Assembly (NCBI RefSeq): GCF_004153445.1
Contig: NZ_SDQC01000002.1
Location: 620,001 to 684,000, forward strand
Origin: Allopusillimonas soli
Lineage (GTDB): Bacteria > Pseudomonadota > Gammaproteobacteria > Burkholderiales > Burkholderiaceae_B
Length of the DNA: 64,000 bases
Direction of reading: 5' to 3'
The position numbers were made by a program, and so were the translations under genes. Below the pieces are notes generated by a model, which ran no database searches, had not been told where the DNA came from, and was given only the letters and a program-made list of their open reading frames with translations. The number at the start of each line of letters is the position of its first letter. The first letter of the stretch is position 1. Shown here one piece after another: positions 16,213 to 27,313 of the stretch.

Positions 16213-17391
16213 GTGAACAACGTGTTCCGGATCTCTCACCTCTCAGCGGGCTTCATTGCCGTACTGGTTGGCTACACCAGCTCCGTGGCCATTATTTTTC
16301 AGGCGGCCAGCGCCGTTGGCGCGACCCCCGCCCAACTCAATTCCTGGATGTGGGCATTGGGCATAGGCATGGGCGCGAGCTGCATCGGCCTGTCGCTGCG
16401 CTATCGCAGCCCCGTCCTTACCGCGTGGTCCACACCTGGCGCGGCCCTGCTGGCCACCAGCCTCTCAGGCCTCGACATGGGTCAGGCCATTGGCATTTTT
16501 TTGTTTTCATCGTTGCTTATCACACTGAGCGGGGTAACGGGCTGGTTTCAGAAACTCATGCAATACATGCCGCGCCACATCGCGGCTGCCATGCTCGCGG
16601 GCATCCTGCTGCGCTTCGGCATGGATCTCTTTATTGCCATGCAAAGCCGTTGGGCCCTGACTGGTATCATGTTTCTGGCCTATCTGGCCGGACGCCTGTG
16701 GCTACCGCGCTATACAGTACCCGTTGCCTTGGCGGCAGGAAGTATTGCCGCCGTAGCGCTTGGCCTGGTGCACACCGACACGCTTTCCTGGGCGATTGCA
16801 TGGCCTGAGTTCACCATGCCTCGATTCTCATGGCAGGCGCTGCTGGGCGTCGGCCTGCCCCTGTTTGTAGTAACCATGACATCGCAGAACATACCCGGCC
16901 TGGCAGTGCTGCGCGCCAATGGTTACCAGACACCCGCCTCGCCATTGATTAGCTGGACGGGCCTTACCGGTCTTGTTCTGGCGCCTTTTGGCGGCTACGC
17001 ATTCAACCTCGCTGCCATCACGGCAGCCATTTGCATGAGCCCCGATGCCGACCCCAACGCAGACCAGCGTTACAAGGCTTCGGTTTGGGCAGGCACTTTC
17101 TATCTGCTCACGGGCGTGTTCGGCGCCAGCGTGGTTGCATTGTTTGCAGCCTTTCCCAAGGAGCTCGTTGCCGCCATCGCGGGGCTGGCGCTGCTCGGCA
17201 CGATCGGCAACAGCCTGTCGGCAGCCCTGGCTGACGAACACGGGCGCGAAGCGGCCCTCGTGACCTTCATGGCCACGGCGTCGGGTCTCGTTCTGCTTGG
17301 CATAGGCAGCGCATTTTGGGGTCTGATCCTGGGCATGACGGTGCACTGGGCATTGTGCGGCATGCGCCGTCGCAGCCGGCCAACCATCTAA
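16213..17391 (+). CDS. BenE family benzoate/H+ symporter-like transporter
   Basis: A 392-residue inner-membrane transporter of the BenE family with about 12 hydrophobic segments. Conserved stretches include GYTSSVAIIFQAASAVGA near the N-terminus, AWSTPGAALLATS, the TSQNIPGLAVLRANGY segment and FGGYAFNLAAITAAICMSPDADPN. The family's founding member takes up benzoate, but many are of unknown substrate and no benzoate-catabolic gene is near. It starts at a GTG; no ATG in frame precedes the first helix. Its last four bases overlap the convergent pxpA stop. Confidence 0.88.
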   Translation: MNNVFRISHLSAGFIAVLVGYTSSVAIIFQAASAVGATPAQLNSWMWALGIGMGASCIGLSLRYRSPVLTAWSTPGAALLATSLSGLDMGQAIGIFLFSSLLITLSGVTGWFQKLMQYMPRHIAAAMLAGILLRFGMDLFIAMQSRWALTGIMFLAYLAGRLWLPRYTVPVALAAGSIAAVALGLVHTDTLSWAIAWPEFTMPRFSWQALLGVGLPLFVVTMTSQNIPGLAVLRANGYQTPASPLISWTGLTGLVLAPFGGYAFNLAAITAAICMSPDADPNADQRYKASVWAGTFYLLTGVFGASVVALFAAFPKELVAAIAGLALLGTIGNSLSAALADEHGREAALVTFMATASGLVLLGIGSAFWGLILGMTVHWALCGMRRRSRPTI

Positions 17392-18152
17392 GCGTCGACG
17401 GTGCCCACACCGATATCGGCTTCAGCCAGCGCCTGCCGTATCACTTTGGCGAATTCTACCGCCCCAGGTTGATCACCATGTATACACAATGTGTCAGCTT
17501 GAACTGAAATATCGGTTCCCTGCTGGCTTCGAATTTTGCCTTCAGTCACCATGCGCAGCACCTGCCTGACAGAAGCGTCCACATCCTCGATCATGGCGCC
17601 AGGCTGCGTGCGCGGCGTCAGGCTGCCATCGTCCTGATAGCTGCGATCGGCGAACACCTCTTGCGCCACGGCCAGACCGACCTCGCGCGCCGCATCGACC
17701 TGCGCGCTGCCTGCCAGAGCGTAAAGCACCAGGGTATTGTCGACATCATGCACCGCCTGGGCGATGGCCATCGCCAACTCCCGCTGGCGCGAGGCCATGT
17801 TGTACAAGGCGCCGTGTGCCTTCACATGATGCAGCCGCGCATTCTGGCTGGCTGCGACGGCCGCCAGCGCCCCTACCTGCACCACAACCATGTCATAGGC
17901 CTCATCGGGCCTGACGGGAATGCTGCGGCGTCCGAATCCCATGAGATCGGGCAGCCCTGGATGAGCGCCCAGGGCGACGCCGTGCCGTAAAGCCGCCTCG
18001 ACCGTCTTGCGCATTGTGGCGGGGTCCCCCGCATGGAAGCCGCAGGCAATATTAGCCGAGGTGACGTGCGGAAGCACATCCAGGTCATGTCCCATGACCC
18101 ATACGCCAAAACTCTCGCCCATATCGCAGTTCAGGTCTATGGTCCAGGCCAT
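17388..18152 (-). CDS. pxpA: 5-oxoprolinase subunit A, LamB/YcsF family
   Basis: A 254-residue protein of the LamB/YcsF family, the usual length. Diagnostic segments are IDLNCDMGESFG at the N-terminus, TSANIACGFHAGDP, GAHPGLPDLMGFGRR, and the C-terminal CIHGDQPGAVEFA. PxpA works with PxpB and PxpC in ATP-dependent opening of 5-oxoproline to glutamate, clearing damaged glutamine/glutamate cyclisation products. Here pxpB and pxpC are not adjacent, which is less usual. It is coupled to the upstream FMN-reductase gene by a nine-base gap and is convergent with the BenE transporter gene. Confidence 0.9.
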   Translation of the reverse strand: MAWTIDLNCDMGESFGVWVMGHDLDVLPHVTSANIACGFHAGDPATMRKTVEAALRHGVALGAHPGLPDLMGFGRRSIPVRPDEAYDMVVVQVGALAAVAASQNARLHHVKAHGALYNMASRQRELAMAIAQAVHDVDNTLVLYALAGSAQVDAAREVGLAVAQEVFADRSYQDDGSLTPRTQPGAMIEDVDASVRQVLRMVTEGKIRSQQGTDISVQADTLCIHGDQPGAVEFAKVIRQALAEADIGVGTVDA

Positions 18153-18161
18153 GGTCGTCTC

Positions 18162-18713
18162 CTAAAAACGTTGCACCCATTGTGCGTAATGTTCGATGAA
18201 ACTGGACAGCAGCGCCTGTCCCGTTTCAGTCAGTTGCCCGGCGGGATCGAAGAGTTTGTCGGCTTGGCCCAGGTAGGTTTCAGGGTTGGGCATGGTCAAA
18301 ACGTTCAGGCATGCCAGGGACTGGCGAATCTGCTGGCTCGATCCGAAGCCGCCGACCATGGACGGCGACGCGGTAATGACGGCGCCCGGCTTGCCGGACC
18401 ACACGCTTTTCCCGTACGGACGCGATCCGATGTCGATTGCGTTCTTGAGCGCGGCCGGCATACCCCGGTTATGCTCCGGGCTGACAAACAACACGCTGCC
18501 AGACGCCAGAATTTTCTGTCGGAACGCCGTATAGGACTCGGGTGAGTTGTCATCGTAATCCTGGTTGTAGAGTGGAAGATGGCCTATTTCCACAATCTCG
18601 AGCGACAGGCTGGCTGGGGCAAGCTGCTGGAGGCCCAGCGCGATCTTGCGATTGATGGATGCCTTGCGCAGGCTTCCCACCAGGACGGCAACAGTAGTGC
18701 TCACTTGGTCCAT
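18162..18713 (-). CDS. NADPH-dependent FMN reductase family protein
   Basis: A 183-residue flavodoxin-fold reductase. The N-terminal VLVGSLRKASINRKIA loop binds the FMN phosphate, and FVSPEHNRGMPAALKNAIDIGSRPYG is the family's characteristic flavin-contact segment (usually 'PEYNxxxPxxLKNAIDW'). Members reduce flavins, quinones, chromate or azo compounds with NAD(P)H. The frame is open seven codons further up, but GGAGAAG just before the ATG at 18713 marks the start. It is probably co-transcribed with pxpA and divergent from sdaA. Confidence 0.88.
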   Translation of the reverse strand: MDQVSTTVAVLVGSLRKASINRKIALGLQQLAPASLSLEIVEIGHLPLYNQDYDDNSPESYTAFRQKILASGSVLFVSPEHNRGMPAALKNAIDIGSRPYGKSVWSGKPGAVITASPSMVGGFGSSQQIRQSLACLNVLTMPNPETYLGQADKLFDPAGQLTETGQALLSSFIEHYAQWVQRF

Positions 18714-18912
18714 GTCTTCTCCTCGGTGTCTCAAAGTAGAGACATTCTAGCGCGGCCTGCGGTGCTGCCAACCCGAGACATTGCATTCCCGCTATCATTA
18801 TCACTATGGCACAACAGGATGCTCCCGCGAGATAACGCAAGGTTCGGCATCGCCCGGACCGCAGAGCATACGTCCGCAACCGCCATCCGTTTTAATTCAG
18901 ACAAGGCAGCCG

Positions 18913-20298
18913 ATGTTTCTCAGCATATTCGACGTCTTCAAGATTGGCGTGGGCCCGTCCTCCTCGCACACCATGGGCCCCATGACCGCGGCGGTACGCT
19001 TTCTCTCGCTGCTACGCGATCACGACGCCGCGCGCAATGCAGCCCGCGTGCGCGTAACGTTGTACGGATCGCTGGCCTACACTGGCCGCGGCCATGCCAC
19101 GGACCGCGCGGTCTGCCTGGGCTTGCTAGGCCATGCCCCCGCCACACTGGATCTCGACGCGGCAGATTCACAGCTCGTCGCACTTCGCGAACACAAGGTA
19201 TTGCGGCATTCGGGCCTGCCCCACCTGGCGTTCGACCCGCAAGCCGATATCGTCTTTAACTACGGCCCGGCGCTGCCCGGACATGCCAATGGCCTTATCT
19301 TCGAAGCCTTGCAATCAGATGGGCGGGTCTGTGTCAGTGAAACGTATTACTCCATCGGTGGGGGCTTTGTTGTCACCGCCAGCGAGCGCGAACATCCCAC
19401 GGCTGATTCCGGAGACCGCAGGCAGCATTGGCCATATCCATTCGACAGCGCCGCGCAGATGCTGCAGATGGCGGAGGAAAGCGGCCTTACCATCGCCCAG
19501 ATGAAGTTTGCCAACGAATGCTCCGAGCGCCCTGCCACGCAGGTGCAGGCAGGCGTTACTGCACTATGGAAAGCCATGGATGCGTGTATCGAACGCGGGC
19601 TGAACGCCGAAGGCCAGTTGCCAGGCGGCCTCAAGGTCAATCGGCGAGCCGCGGCCATGCGGCGTCAGCTCGAAAGTGAACGAAATAGTCAGCGCGCCCA
19701 GCCCCATGCGGCCAATGACTGGCTCAGTGTCTATGCCATGGCTGTGAACGAGGAAAATGCCGCCGGTGGCAAAGTGGTGACTTCACCCACCAACGGCGCG
19801 GCGGGTGTGCTGCCGGCCGTACTGCGGTATTACCTGGACCACTGCAGAGGCGCCGATCCCCAAAAGGTTCCCGATTTTCTGCTTACGGCGGCAGCAATCG
19901 GCGGCTTGATCAAGTATCGGGCATCGATTTCTGGGGCAGAAGCCGGATGTCAAGGTGAAGTGGGTTCGGCAGCCTCGATGGCGGCGGCGGGCTTCTGTGC
20001 GGTACTGGGCGGAACACCCCGTCAAATCGAGAATGCTGCTGAAATCGCGCTGGAGCACCATCTTGGCATGACATGCGATCCGGTGGGCGGTCTGGTGCAA
20101 GTACCCTGCATCGAGCGCAATGGGATAGGCGCCACCAAGGCCGTAACCGCGGCATCGCTGGCCTTGAGAGGCGATGGTACGCATTTCATGCCGCTGGACA
20201 ATTGCATTGAAGCCATGCGCCAGACCGGTGAGGAAATGAGCACAAAATACAAGGAAACCAGCCAAGGCGGGCTGGCAGTCAACCTCCCCGAGTGCTGA
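18913..20298 (+). CDS. sdaA: L-serine ammonia-lyase (iron-sulfur type)
   Basis: A 461-residue single-chain L-serine dehydratase, the normal length for the SdaA/SdaB type, converting L-serine to pyruvate and ammonia. The beta domain begins at once ([20 protein letters not shown]), and the catalytic alpha domain carries the cysteines for the oxygen-labile [4Fe-4S] cluster: [12 protein letters not shown] near residue 346, [10 protein letters not shown] near 387 and VPC near 398. The frame stays open 44 codons upstream, but family N-termini match the ATG at 18913. It ends against the rpoD terminator. Confidence 0.94.
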   Translation: MFLSIFDVFKIGVGPSSSHTMGPMTAAVRFLSLLRDHDAARNAARVRVTLYGSLAYTGRGHATDRAVCLGLLGHAPATLDLDAADSQLVALREHKVLRHSGLPHLAFDPQADIVFNYGPALPGHANGLIFEALQSDGRVCVSETYYSIGGGFVVTASEREHPTADSGDRRQHWPYPFDSAAQMLQMAEESGLTIAQMKFANECSERPATQVQAGVTALWKAMDACIERGLNAEGQLPGGLKVNRRAAAMRRQLESERNSQRAQPHAANDWLSVYAMAVNEENAAGGKVVTSPTNGAAGVLPAVLRYYLDHCRGADPQKVPDFLLTAAAIGGLIKYRASISGAEAGCQGEVGSAASMAAAGFCAVLGGTPRQIENAAEIALEHHLGMTCDPVGGLVQVPCIERNGIGATKAVTAASLALRGDGTHFMPLDNCIEAMRQTGEEMSTKYKETSQGGLAVNLPEC

Positions 20299-20361
20299 CC
20301 AACCAGCTGATGACATCCAGGCGCCAGCCCTCACCGGACAATCCTGTCGCTAACTTCAACT

Positions 20362-20396
20362 AAAACAAAAACCCCGGCGATGAAACATCGCCGGGG
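20362..20396 (-). terminator. Rho-independent terminator of rpoD
   Basis: A perfect 11-base stem, CCCCGGCGATG / CATCGCCGGGG (arms 20372-20382 and 20386-20396) with a three-base loop, followed on the reverse strand by TTTTTGTTTTAG. It stands about 50 bases after the rpoD stop. The + strand side lacks a T-run, so it serves rpoD rather than the convergent sdaA. Confidence 0.88.
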
Positions 20397-20447
20397 CGCT
20401 TTGCGCGGCAGGTCAGGCCTGTCCGCGACGAACGGATCCAAGAAACA

Positions 20448-22682
20448 CTACTGCCCTTCAAGAAAGCTCTTGAGCTTGTCAGCCCGGCTGGGATGACGCA
20501 ACTTGCGCAACGCCTTGGCTTCAATCTGGCGAATGCGTTCGCGCGTGACATCGAACTGCTTGCCGACCTCTTCCAGCGTCTGGTCGGTGCTCATTTCAAT
20601 GCCGAAACGCATGCGCAAAACCTTGGCTTCACGCGGGGTCAGGGAGTCCAGAACCTCCTTGACCACATCACGCATCGAGCCATGCAGCGCCCATTCGGAG
20701 GGAGACAGCGTGCCCGTATCTTCAATGAAATCGCCCAGATGGGAATCGTCATCATCCCCGATGGGCGTTTCCATGGAAATGGGCTCCTTGGCAATCTTCA
20801 GGATTTTGCGCACCTTGTCTTCCGGCATGTCCATCTTCTGCGCCAGGGTCGCCGGATCGGGTTCCGCTCCCGTTTCCTGAAGAATCTGCCGATTGATCCG
20901 GTTCATCTTGTTGATGGTTTCGATCATATGGACCGGAATACGGATGGTACGGGCCTGATCCGCAATGGAACGCGTGATGGCCTGGCGTATCCACCAGGTG
21001 GCATACGTTGAGAACTTGTAGCCGCGCCGGTATTCAAACTTGTCCACCGCCTTCATCAGCCCGATATTGCCCTCCTGGATAAGATCCAGGAACTGCAGCC
21101 CACGGTTGGTGTACTTCTTGGCAATGGAAATGACCAGTCGCAGGTTGGCTTCCGTCATTTCACGCTTGGCCTTGCGGGCCTTGGCTTCGCCCGTGGCCAT
21201 GCGCTTGTTGACGTCTTTCAGGTCCTTCAGAGGCAACACCACGCTTGCTTGCAGGTCGATAAGCTTCTGCTGCAGTTCCTGCACGGCCGGCACATGCCGT
21301 TCCAGCGTCTCGGAATACGAATGCCCCGCAGCCACTTCCTCGAGCACCCAGTCGAGATTGGTCTCATTGCCTGGGAAGGCCTTGATGAAATGTGCCCGTG
21401 GCATGCCCGCGCGATCCACACATGTGTGCAAAACCGCCCGCTCGAGCTTGCGCACTTCTCCAACTTGCTCGCGCAGGGTGTCGGCAAGCTTCTCGACCAT
21501 CTTGGCGGTAAAACGTACACCCATGAGCTCGGTGAGAATGGCCTCCTGTGCCTGGACGTACTCGGACGACTGATAGCCGTCGCGCTCGAACGCCTTGCGC
21601 ATCTTCTCGAACCATTGACCGATGATCTCGAACTTCTTGAGCGACTTGCTGCGCAGATATTCAAGCTGCTTACTGCTCATGCCACCGGCGGGGCCATCAT
21701 CCTCGCCATCGCTATCCACGGACACGCCGGCACCTGCGTACTCCTCGCCTTCCTGGTCGATGAGGCCGTCGACCACCTCGTCGATCTGGGCCTGCCCATC
21801 CCGCACGCGCTGCACATACTGCAGGATTTCATTGACCGTGGTCGGGCAGGCGGCAATGGCCATGACCATATGCTTGAGCCCGTCCTCGATGCGCTTGGCG
21901 ATTTCGATTTCGCCTTCGCGCGTGAGCAGTTCGACCGTGCCCATTTCCCGCATGTACATGCGAACGGGGTCGGTCGTACGGCCGAAGTCGGAATCGACAG
22001 TCGTCAGCGCAGCCTCGGCCTCGTCCTCGACATCGTCGTCACTGGACGCAACAGGCGCATTGTCGCTCATTAGCAGCGTCTCGGCGTCGGGAGCCTGGTC
22101 GTAGACCGAGATGCCCATGTCGCTGAAGGTACTGATAATGCCGTCAATGGCTTCGGCATCGACGAGATCATCGGGCAGATGATCATTGATTTCGCCGTAA
22201 GTGAGGTAGCCGCGGTCCTTGCCCAGCTTGATCAGGATCTTGAGCCGATTGCGACGCGCCTCCTGCTCTTCCGGCGTCATCTGGCTGCGAGTGGGCACAT
22301 CCTTGTCACCTTTGCCTCGCTTGCCGCGTTTTGGCAGAGGCTTGAGATCGGGGATTACCTCGGCGTCACCGTTGTCATCATCCGTGAAATCGACGCCATC
22401 ATTGTTGGCGTTCTTGGAGGGACGCCCCGGCCGACGACCTGAGGGAACAGGCCGGGTTGCAGCCTTTGCCGTACCTGCGGCGCCAGACTTGGCCGCGCGC
22501 TTGCGTGCCGGCTTTTCGGTCGCATCGGCGCTCTTGGACGTCTTTCGTGTCGCGGCCTTCTTGACGGCCTTGGCCCCTCCCGCAGCGGCTGTCGCCTTGT
22601 CAGCACCCTTGGCCGCTGCTGTGTTGGCTTTCTTGACAACCTCGTCGGTTGCCTGGGAGGTGTTACCGGTATCTTTGGTCAT
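20448..22682 (-). CDS. rpoD: RNA polymerase primary sigma factor (sigma-70)
   Basis: A 744-residue sigma factor. After a long Lys/Ala-rich basic N-terminal extension (about residues 10-125), typical of Burkholderiales RpoD, come region 1.1, region 1.2 ([21 protein letters not shown]), the non-conserved insert, region 2 ([26 protein letters not shown] and [15 protein letters not shown]), region 3, and region 4 with the -35-binding helix-turn-helix ([24 protein letters not shown]). The frame is open to 22793, but the ATG at 22682 gives the usual MTK start. It is the last gene of the rpsU-dnaG-rpoD operon and has its own terminator; the 243-base gap before it may hold extra promoters. Confidence 0.97.
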   Translation of the reverse strand: MTKDTGNTSQATDEVVKKANTAAAKGADKATAAAGGAKAVKKAATRKTSKSADATEKPARKRAAKSGAAGTAKAATRPVPSGRRPGRPSKNANNDGVDFTDDDNGDAEVIPDLKPLPKRGKRGKGDKDVPTRSQMTPEEQEARRNRLKILIKLGKDRGYLTYGEINDHLPDDLVDAEAIDGIISTFSDMGISVYDQAPDAETLLMSDNAPVASSDDDVEDEAEAALTTVDSDFGRTTDPVRMYMREMGTVELLTREGEIEIAKRIEDGLKHMVMAIAACPTTVNEILQYVQRVRDGQAQIDEVVDGLIDQEGEEYAGAGVSVDSDGEDDGPAGGMSSKQLEYLRSKSLKKFEIIGQWFEKMRKAFERDGYQSSEYVQAQEAILTELMGVRFTAKMVEKLADTLREQVGEVRKLERAVLHTCVDRAGMPRAHFIKAFPGNETNLDWVLEEVAAGHSYSETLERHVPAVQELQQKLIDLQASVVLPLKDLKDVNKRMATGEAKARKAKREMTEANLRLVISIAKKYTNRGLQFLDLIQEGNIGLMKAVDKFEYRRGYKFSTYATWWIRQAITRSIADQARTIRIPVHMIETINKMNRINRQILQETGAEPDPATLAQKMDMPEDKVRKILKIAKEPISMETPIGDDDDSHLGDFIEDTGTLSPSEWALHGSMRDVVKEVLDSLTPREAKVLRMRFGIEMSTDQTLEEVGKQFDVTRERIRQIEAKALRKLRHPSRADKLKSFLEGQ

Positions 22683-22925
22683 AATGTTTTCCGTAGACAC
22701 AGACACGCGCCGCAGGAAAATTACCTGGCGCGTGCCGCGGTGCAAATACGTTTCGCGCCCGCACACCCATCGCAATGGGCCGATACCAACCACTGCCGTC
22801 CTGTTATCCGGTAACCCTTCCTTGGCTTATTGGCATGCAAGGCAAAATGGACTGACGAGGTCAATACCCGCTTTTTTGCTACTTGGGTGCACCGCTAATG
22901 CACGAAACTTTCTATTTTACTGTAC

Positions 22926-24956
22926 TTATTGCGTCGGCACATTTGTATTCAACAATGTAATACGACGCGTCAACTCCTGATAACGCCTGCGAGAAAATTC
23001 GTCTTTCAAGCCTGATTCGACCAATGCGGACTGCTCAGCCCTGATCGCGGCAAGTTCCATGCGCAGCAAGGCATCATTCCACTCGGCCTGCGGGTCAGGT
23101 AGTTCTTCCTCGGCAAGCAGCTCTGGTGTGAGAGATGCCAGCACATCCGCCAGCGCCGAGCCCGGGTCCGCCGCTTGCAGCAAAGCGCCCGCATGCCTGG
23201 CACCGCTCATATTTGCCAGCGTAATCAGGTCTCTTACCAGTACAAGATGGGGGCCTTGTTGCAGAATTTCAAGCTGCTGGTCCCCCAGCGCGTCGACGAT
23301 CTGGGGATGTGCAAGCAGCAGACGAAGCAGGCGCTTGGCCAGCGGTGTGACAGTGCGCGCCCCCCTGGTCGGTCGCCCGCGCCCGGTGTAGCGCCCAGTT
23401 CCGGGATTGTGTGCGCCCGGGCTGCCGTGATACGGGGCCGCCTGGCTGCTTTCTTCCGAATAGCCTGGCAAAATACTGTCCGCTGCCCATTGGCCGTGCC
23501 CTGACACCAACGCGTCAAGGCCCTCGTCCAGATAGGCGGGAGGCATGCCGGCTTCACGACTGACCGGCTCGCTGCGAGAAACCGGAGCGATACCGCCGCG
23601 CCCGATATCGCTGGGCACTATGCCCTGCGATGGCGGATGGATTTGCAGCGGCTCTGCCTGCACCGGGGAGGCTTCCAGCATCGCAGCCAGTTCTTCCGGC
23701 GTAAGCATTACCATGCGCGCAAACTCGCGTTCTATCTGAAGCCGAAGTGTACCTTCGGGAAGCAGCGCAAGCAGCGGCTTCGCTTCGTGCACGCAGGCAG
23801 CACGGCCCTCGGCCTCGTCCATGGCGTGACGCGATGCCAACTCCTCCAGCATGAACCGGGACAGCGGCATGGCCTCGGACACAGTGGCCCTGAAGGCCTC
23901 GGCGCCGAAATTGCGGATATAGGAATCCGGGTCATGCTCGGCGGGCAGAAAGAGAAAACGCATGGAAATATCGTCGCGCACAAGCGGCAGGCATGTTGTA
24001 AGCGCGCGCCATGCCGCACGCCGTCCAGCCTTGTCGCCGTCAAAGCTAAACACAATACGGTTGCTGGCCCTGAGCAACTTTTGAATGTGATGGGGCGTGG
24101 TCGATGTGCCTAGTGTCGCCACGGCATTGCCCAGGCCGTGCTGTGCCAGCCCCACCACGTCCATATACCCCTCTACGACCAGTACATGGCCTTCGCTGCG
24201 GATGCCGGCACGCGCCTCCCACAATCCATACAGCTCGTGCCCCTTGGAAAATAGCGTGGTTTCCGGTGAATTCAGATACTTGGGCTCGCCTTTGCCGATA
24301 ATGCGCCCGCCAAACCCGATGAGCTTGCCACGCGTATTGCGGATGGGAAACATGACGCGTTCCCGAAATCTATCGTAGCGGCGGCCGTCCTCCGCCTCGA
24401 TAACGAGGCCGGACTCCACCAGAACGGCATCTTCATAATGTGGAAAAACCGAGGCCAGCCCACGCCTGTCGTTACCCGACCAGCCCAGTCCGAAACGGGC
24501 AGCCGTCTCGCCACTCAAGCCACGCTGCTTCAGGTAATGGATGGCAGGCTGTGAGCGCTTGAGCGCATCCGTGTAGTGGGCTTGCGCCATATCCAGCACC
24601 TGCTGATGGCGAGAAATTTCTTCTTTCTGACGCTTGTCGGCTTCGCGTTGGCGCGGGCTGCGAGGCGTTTCGGGTACGGCGAGACCCACACTTGAGGCGA
24701 GTGTGCGAACCGCTTCGGGAAAGCTGGCCCCTGTATGCTCCATCAGGAAGGTAATGGCGCTACCATGGGCACCGCAACCAAAGCAATGATAGAACTGCTT
24801 GGTGGGGCTTACTGTGAACGAGGGGCTTTTTTCGTTGTGAAAAGGGCACAGGCCAAGCAGATTGGCCCCGCCCTTGCGCAACTGAACATATCGCCCGACG
24901 ACATCAACGACATCAACACGGGCGAGGAGTTCCTGAACGAAGGATTCAGGGATCAA
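22926..24956 (-). CDS. dnaG: DNA primase
   Basis: A 676-residue primase. The N-terminal zinc-binding domain has CPFHNEKSPSFTV and FHCFGCG-type ligands (residues about 37-64). The catalytic core contains VVEGYMDVVGLAQHG and the TOPRIM FSFDGDKAGRRAAWRAL motif, and the C-terminal helicase-binding domain follows a Pro/Gly-rich linker of about 100 residues, which is long. It makes RNA primers at the replication fork with DnaB. The start is a TTG placed directly after the rpsU stop (TGATTG); no ATG precedes the zinc domain, so TTG initiation by re-starting ribosomes is likely. It is the middle gene of the macromolecular-synthesis operon. Confidence 0.96.
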   Translation of the reverse strand: MIPESFVQELLARVDVVDVVGRYVQLRKGGANLLGLCPFHNEKSPSFTVSPTKQFYHCFGCGAHGSAITFLMEHTGASFPEAVRTLASSVGLAVPETPRSPRQREADKRQKEEISRHQQVLDMAQAHYTDALKRSQPAIHYLKQRGLSGETAARFGLGWSGNDRRGLASVFPHYEDAVLVESGLVIEAEDGRRYDRFRERVMFPIRNTRGKLIGFGGRIIGKGEPKYLNSPETTLFSKGHELYGLWEARAGIRSEGHVLVVEGYMDVVGLAQHGLGNAVATLGTSTTPHHIQKLLRASNRIVFSFDGDKAGRRAAWRALTTCLPLVRDDISMRFLFLPAEHDPDSYIRNFGAEAFRATVSEAMPLSRFMLEELASRHAMDEAEGRAACVHEAKPLLALLPEGTLRLQIEREFARMVMLTPEELAAMLEASPVQAEPLQIHPPSQGIVPSDIGRGGIAPVSRSEPVSREAGMPPAYLDEGLDALVSGHGQWAADSILPGYSEESSQAAPYHGSPGAHNPGTGRYTGRGRPTRGARTVTPLAKRLLRLLLAHPQIVDALGDQQLEILQQGPHLVLVRDLITLANMSGARHAGALLQAADPGSALADVLASLTPELLAEEELPDPQAEWNDALLRMELAAIRAEQSALVESGLKDEFSRRRYQELTRRITLLNTNVPTQ

Positions 24957-25169
24957 TCAATACAGGCGCGGGGGCAGTTGTTGGCTGCGGATGCGCTTGT
25001 AGTGGCGCTTGACGGCCGCTGCGTGCTTGCGCTTACGTTCCGCCGTGGGCTTTTCGTAGAACTCGCGCGAACGCAGCTCGGTCAGCAGACCGTTTTTTTC
25101 GATGGTGCGCTTGAAGCGGCGCAGCGCAGCTTCAAACGGCTCGTTTTCTTTCAGACGAACGATAGGCAT
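24957..25169 (-). CDS. rpsU: 30S ribosomal protein S21
   Basis: A 70-residue basic protein with the full S21 pattern: [20 protein letters not shown] at the start, the [18 protein letters not shown] helix, and a basic C-terminus ending PPRLY. S21 sits on the platform of the small ribosomal subunit near the anti-Shine-Dalgarno region and assists initiation. It is the first gene of the rpsU-dnaG-rpoD operon, with an extended -10 promoter about 50 bases upstream, and abuts dnaG without any gap. Confidence 0.97.
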   Translation of the reverse strand: MPIVRLKENEPFEAALRRFKRTIEKNGLLTELRSREFYEKPTAERKRKHAAAVKRHYKRIRSQQLPPRLY

Positions 25170-25218
25170 GTAGTCTCTTGAGCCTTATGGAAAAGGAATG
25201 GTTTTACGACAACCTGAA

Positions 25219-25227
25219 ATTTTAGCA
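25219..25227 (-). promoter_or_regulatory. Extended -10 promoter of the rpsU operon
   Basis: On the reverse strand TGC-TAAAAT (25227-25219) is a TGn extended -10 element. Transcription would begin near 25212, giving a leader of about 43 bases before rpsU. No good -35 box is visible, which is acceptable for an extended -10 promoter. Confidence 0.55.
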
Positions 25228-25325
25228 TGAAAGACGCGCTCTTGGCACCTGATTGCGCGCTGCAACAGGGTGAACCGCCCCAGTCTTCCACTGGCTGTGC
25301 TGGATTTCGCAGGAATATTCAGGCC

Positions 25326-25868
25326 TCAGGCTCTTTCACCCTTGCGAACCCAGGATTCGAGTTGATGGGGACGCAGGCTGTCGTAGTCTTCGAACGGTTG
25401 ATGTATCCAGGGATTGGTAGGAAGCTTCTCCACGAAATAATCGGGCGTGGCTTGGGAATGCCCCTTCCACCAGAGGACAGCCGTGCGCATTTCGGTAATT
25501 GCAGGAAATTGCTTGAGCAGATGGTCGCGTACCCGCGAAAAAGTCATGCCGGTATCGACCATGTCGTCCACAAGCAACACTTTTCCGTCCAGCGTGCCAC
25601 GCGTAATGGTAATGAACTGGGCGATATCCAGTTGGCCCTGCAGAGTGCCGGCAGCCTCCCTATAGCTGCTCGTGGCCAGGATACCCAGCGGCAGATCGTA
25701 AATACGCGACAACACGTCTCCGACGCGGACGCCGCCCCGGGCAAGACAGAGTATCTTATCGAACTGCCACCCTGATTCGTGCACGATAAGAGCGAGGCGC
25801 TCTATAAGGCGATGGTAGTGGTCCCACGTGACCCACAGGTCTCGGTCGGTGCTGGGTGGCAGGCTCAT
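25326..25868 (-). CDS. Phosphoribosyltransferase (PRTase family, possibly xanthine/hypoxanthine)
   Basis: A 180-residue type I phosphoribosyltransferase. The PRPP-binding motif is KVLLVDDMVDTGMTF (about residues 88-102), preceded by the loop LARGGVRVGDVL. The C-terminal YFVEKLPTNPWIHQPFEDYD matches small proteins annotated as xanthine-guanine or hypoxanthine phosphoribosyltransferases, which salvage purine bases using PRPP. Its position after purA in the same direction supports a purine role. ATGs at 25889 and 25868 are both possible; neither has a clear ribosome binding site, and I chose the shorter because family proteins begin near MSLPP. Confidence 0.82.
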   Translation of the reverse strand: MSLPPSTDRDLWVTWDHYHRLIERLALIVHESGWQFDKILCLARGGVRVGDVLSRIYDLPLGILATSSYREAAGTLQGQLDIAQFITITRGTLDGKVLLVDDMVDTGMTFSRVRDHLLKQFPAITEMRTAVLWWKGHSQATPDYFVEKLPTNPWIHQPFEDYDSLRPHQLESWVRKGERA

Positions 25869-25934
25869 GTGTCTATCATTCCGATGCATTGAAGGATCGT
25901 AATGATAAACCCGGATGCACCGTGCTGAAAAGAA

Positions 25935-27239
<1,305 letters not shown>

Positions 27240-27313
27240 TCAATAAAAGTGGCCCCGCAAACCCCGAGCCTGATACATTAATCCAATACGATACAACGCC
27301 CGATGGGAAGGGG

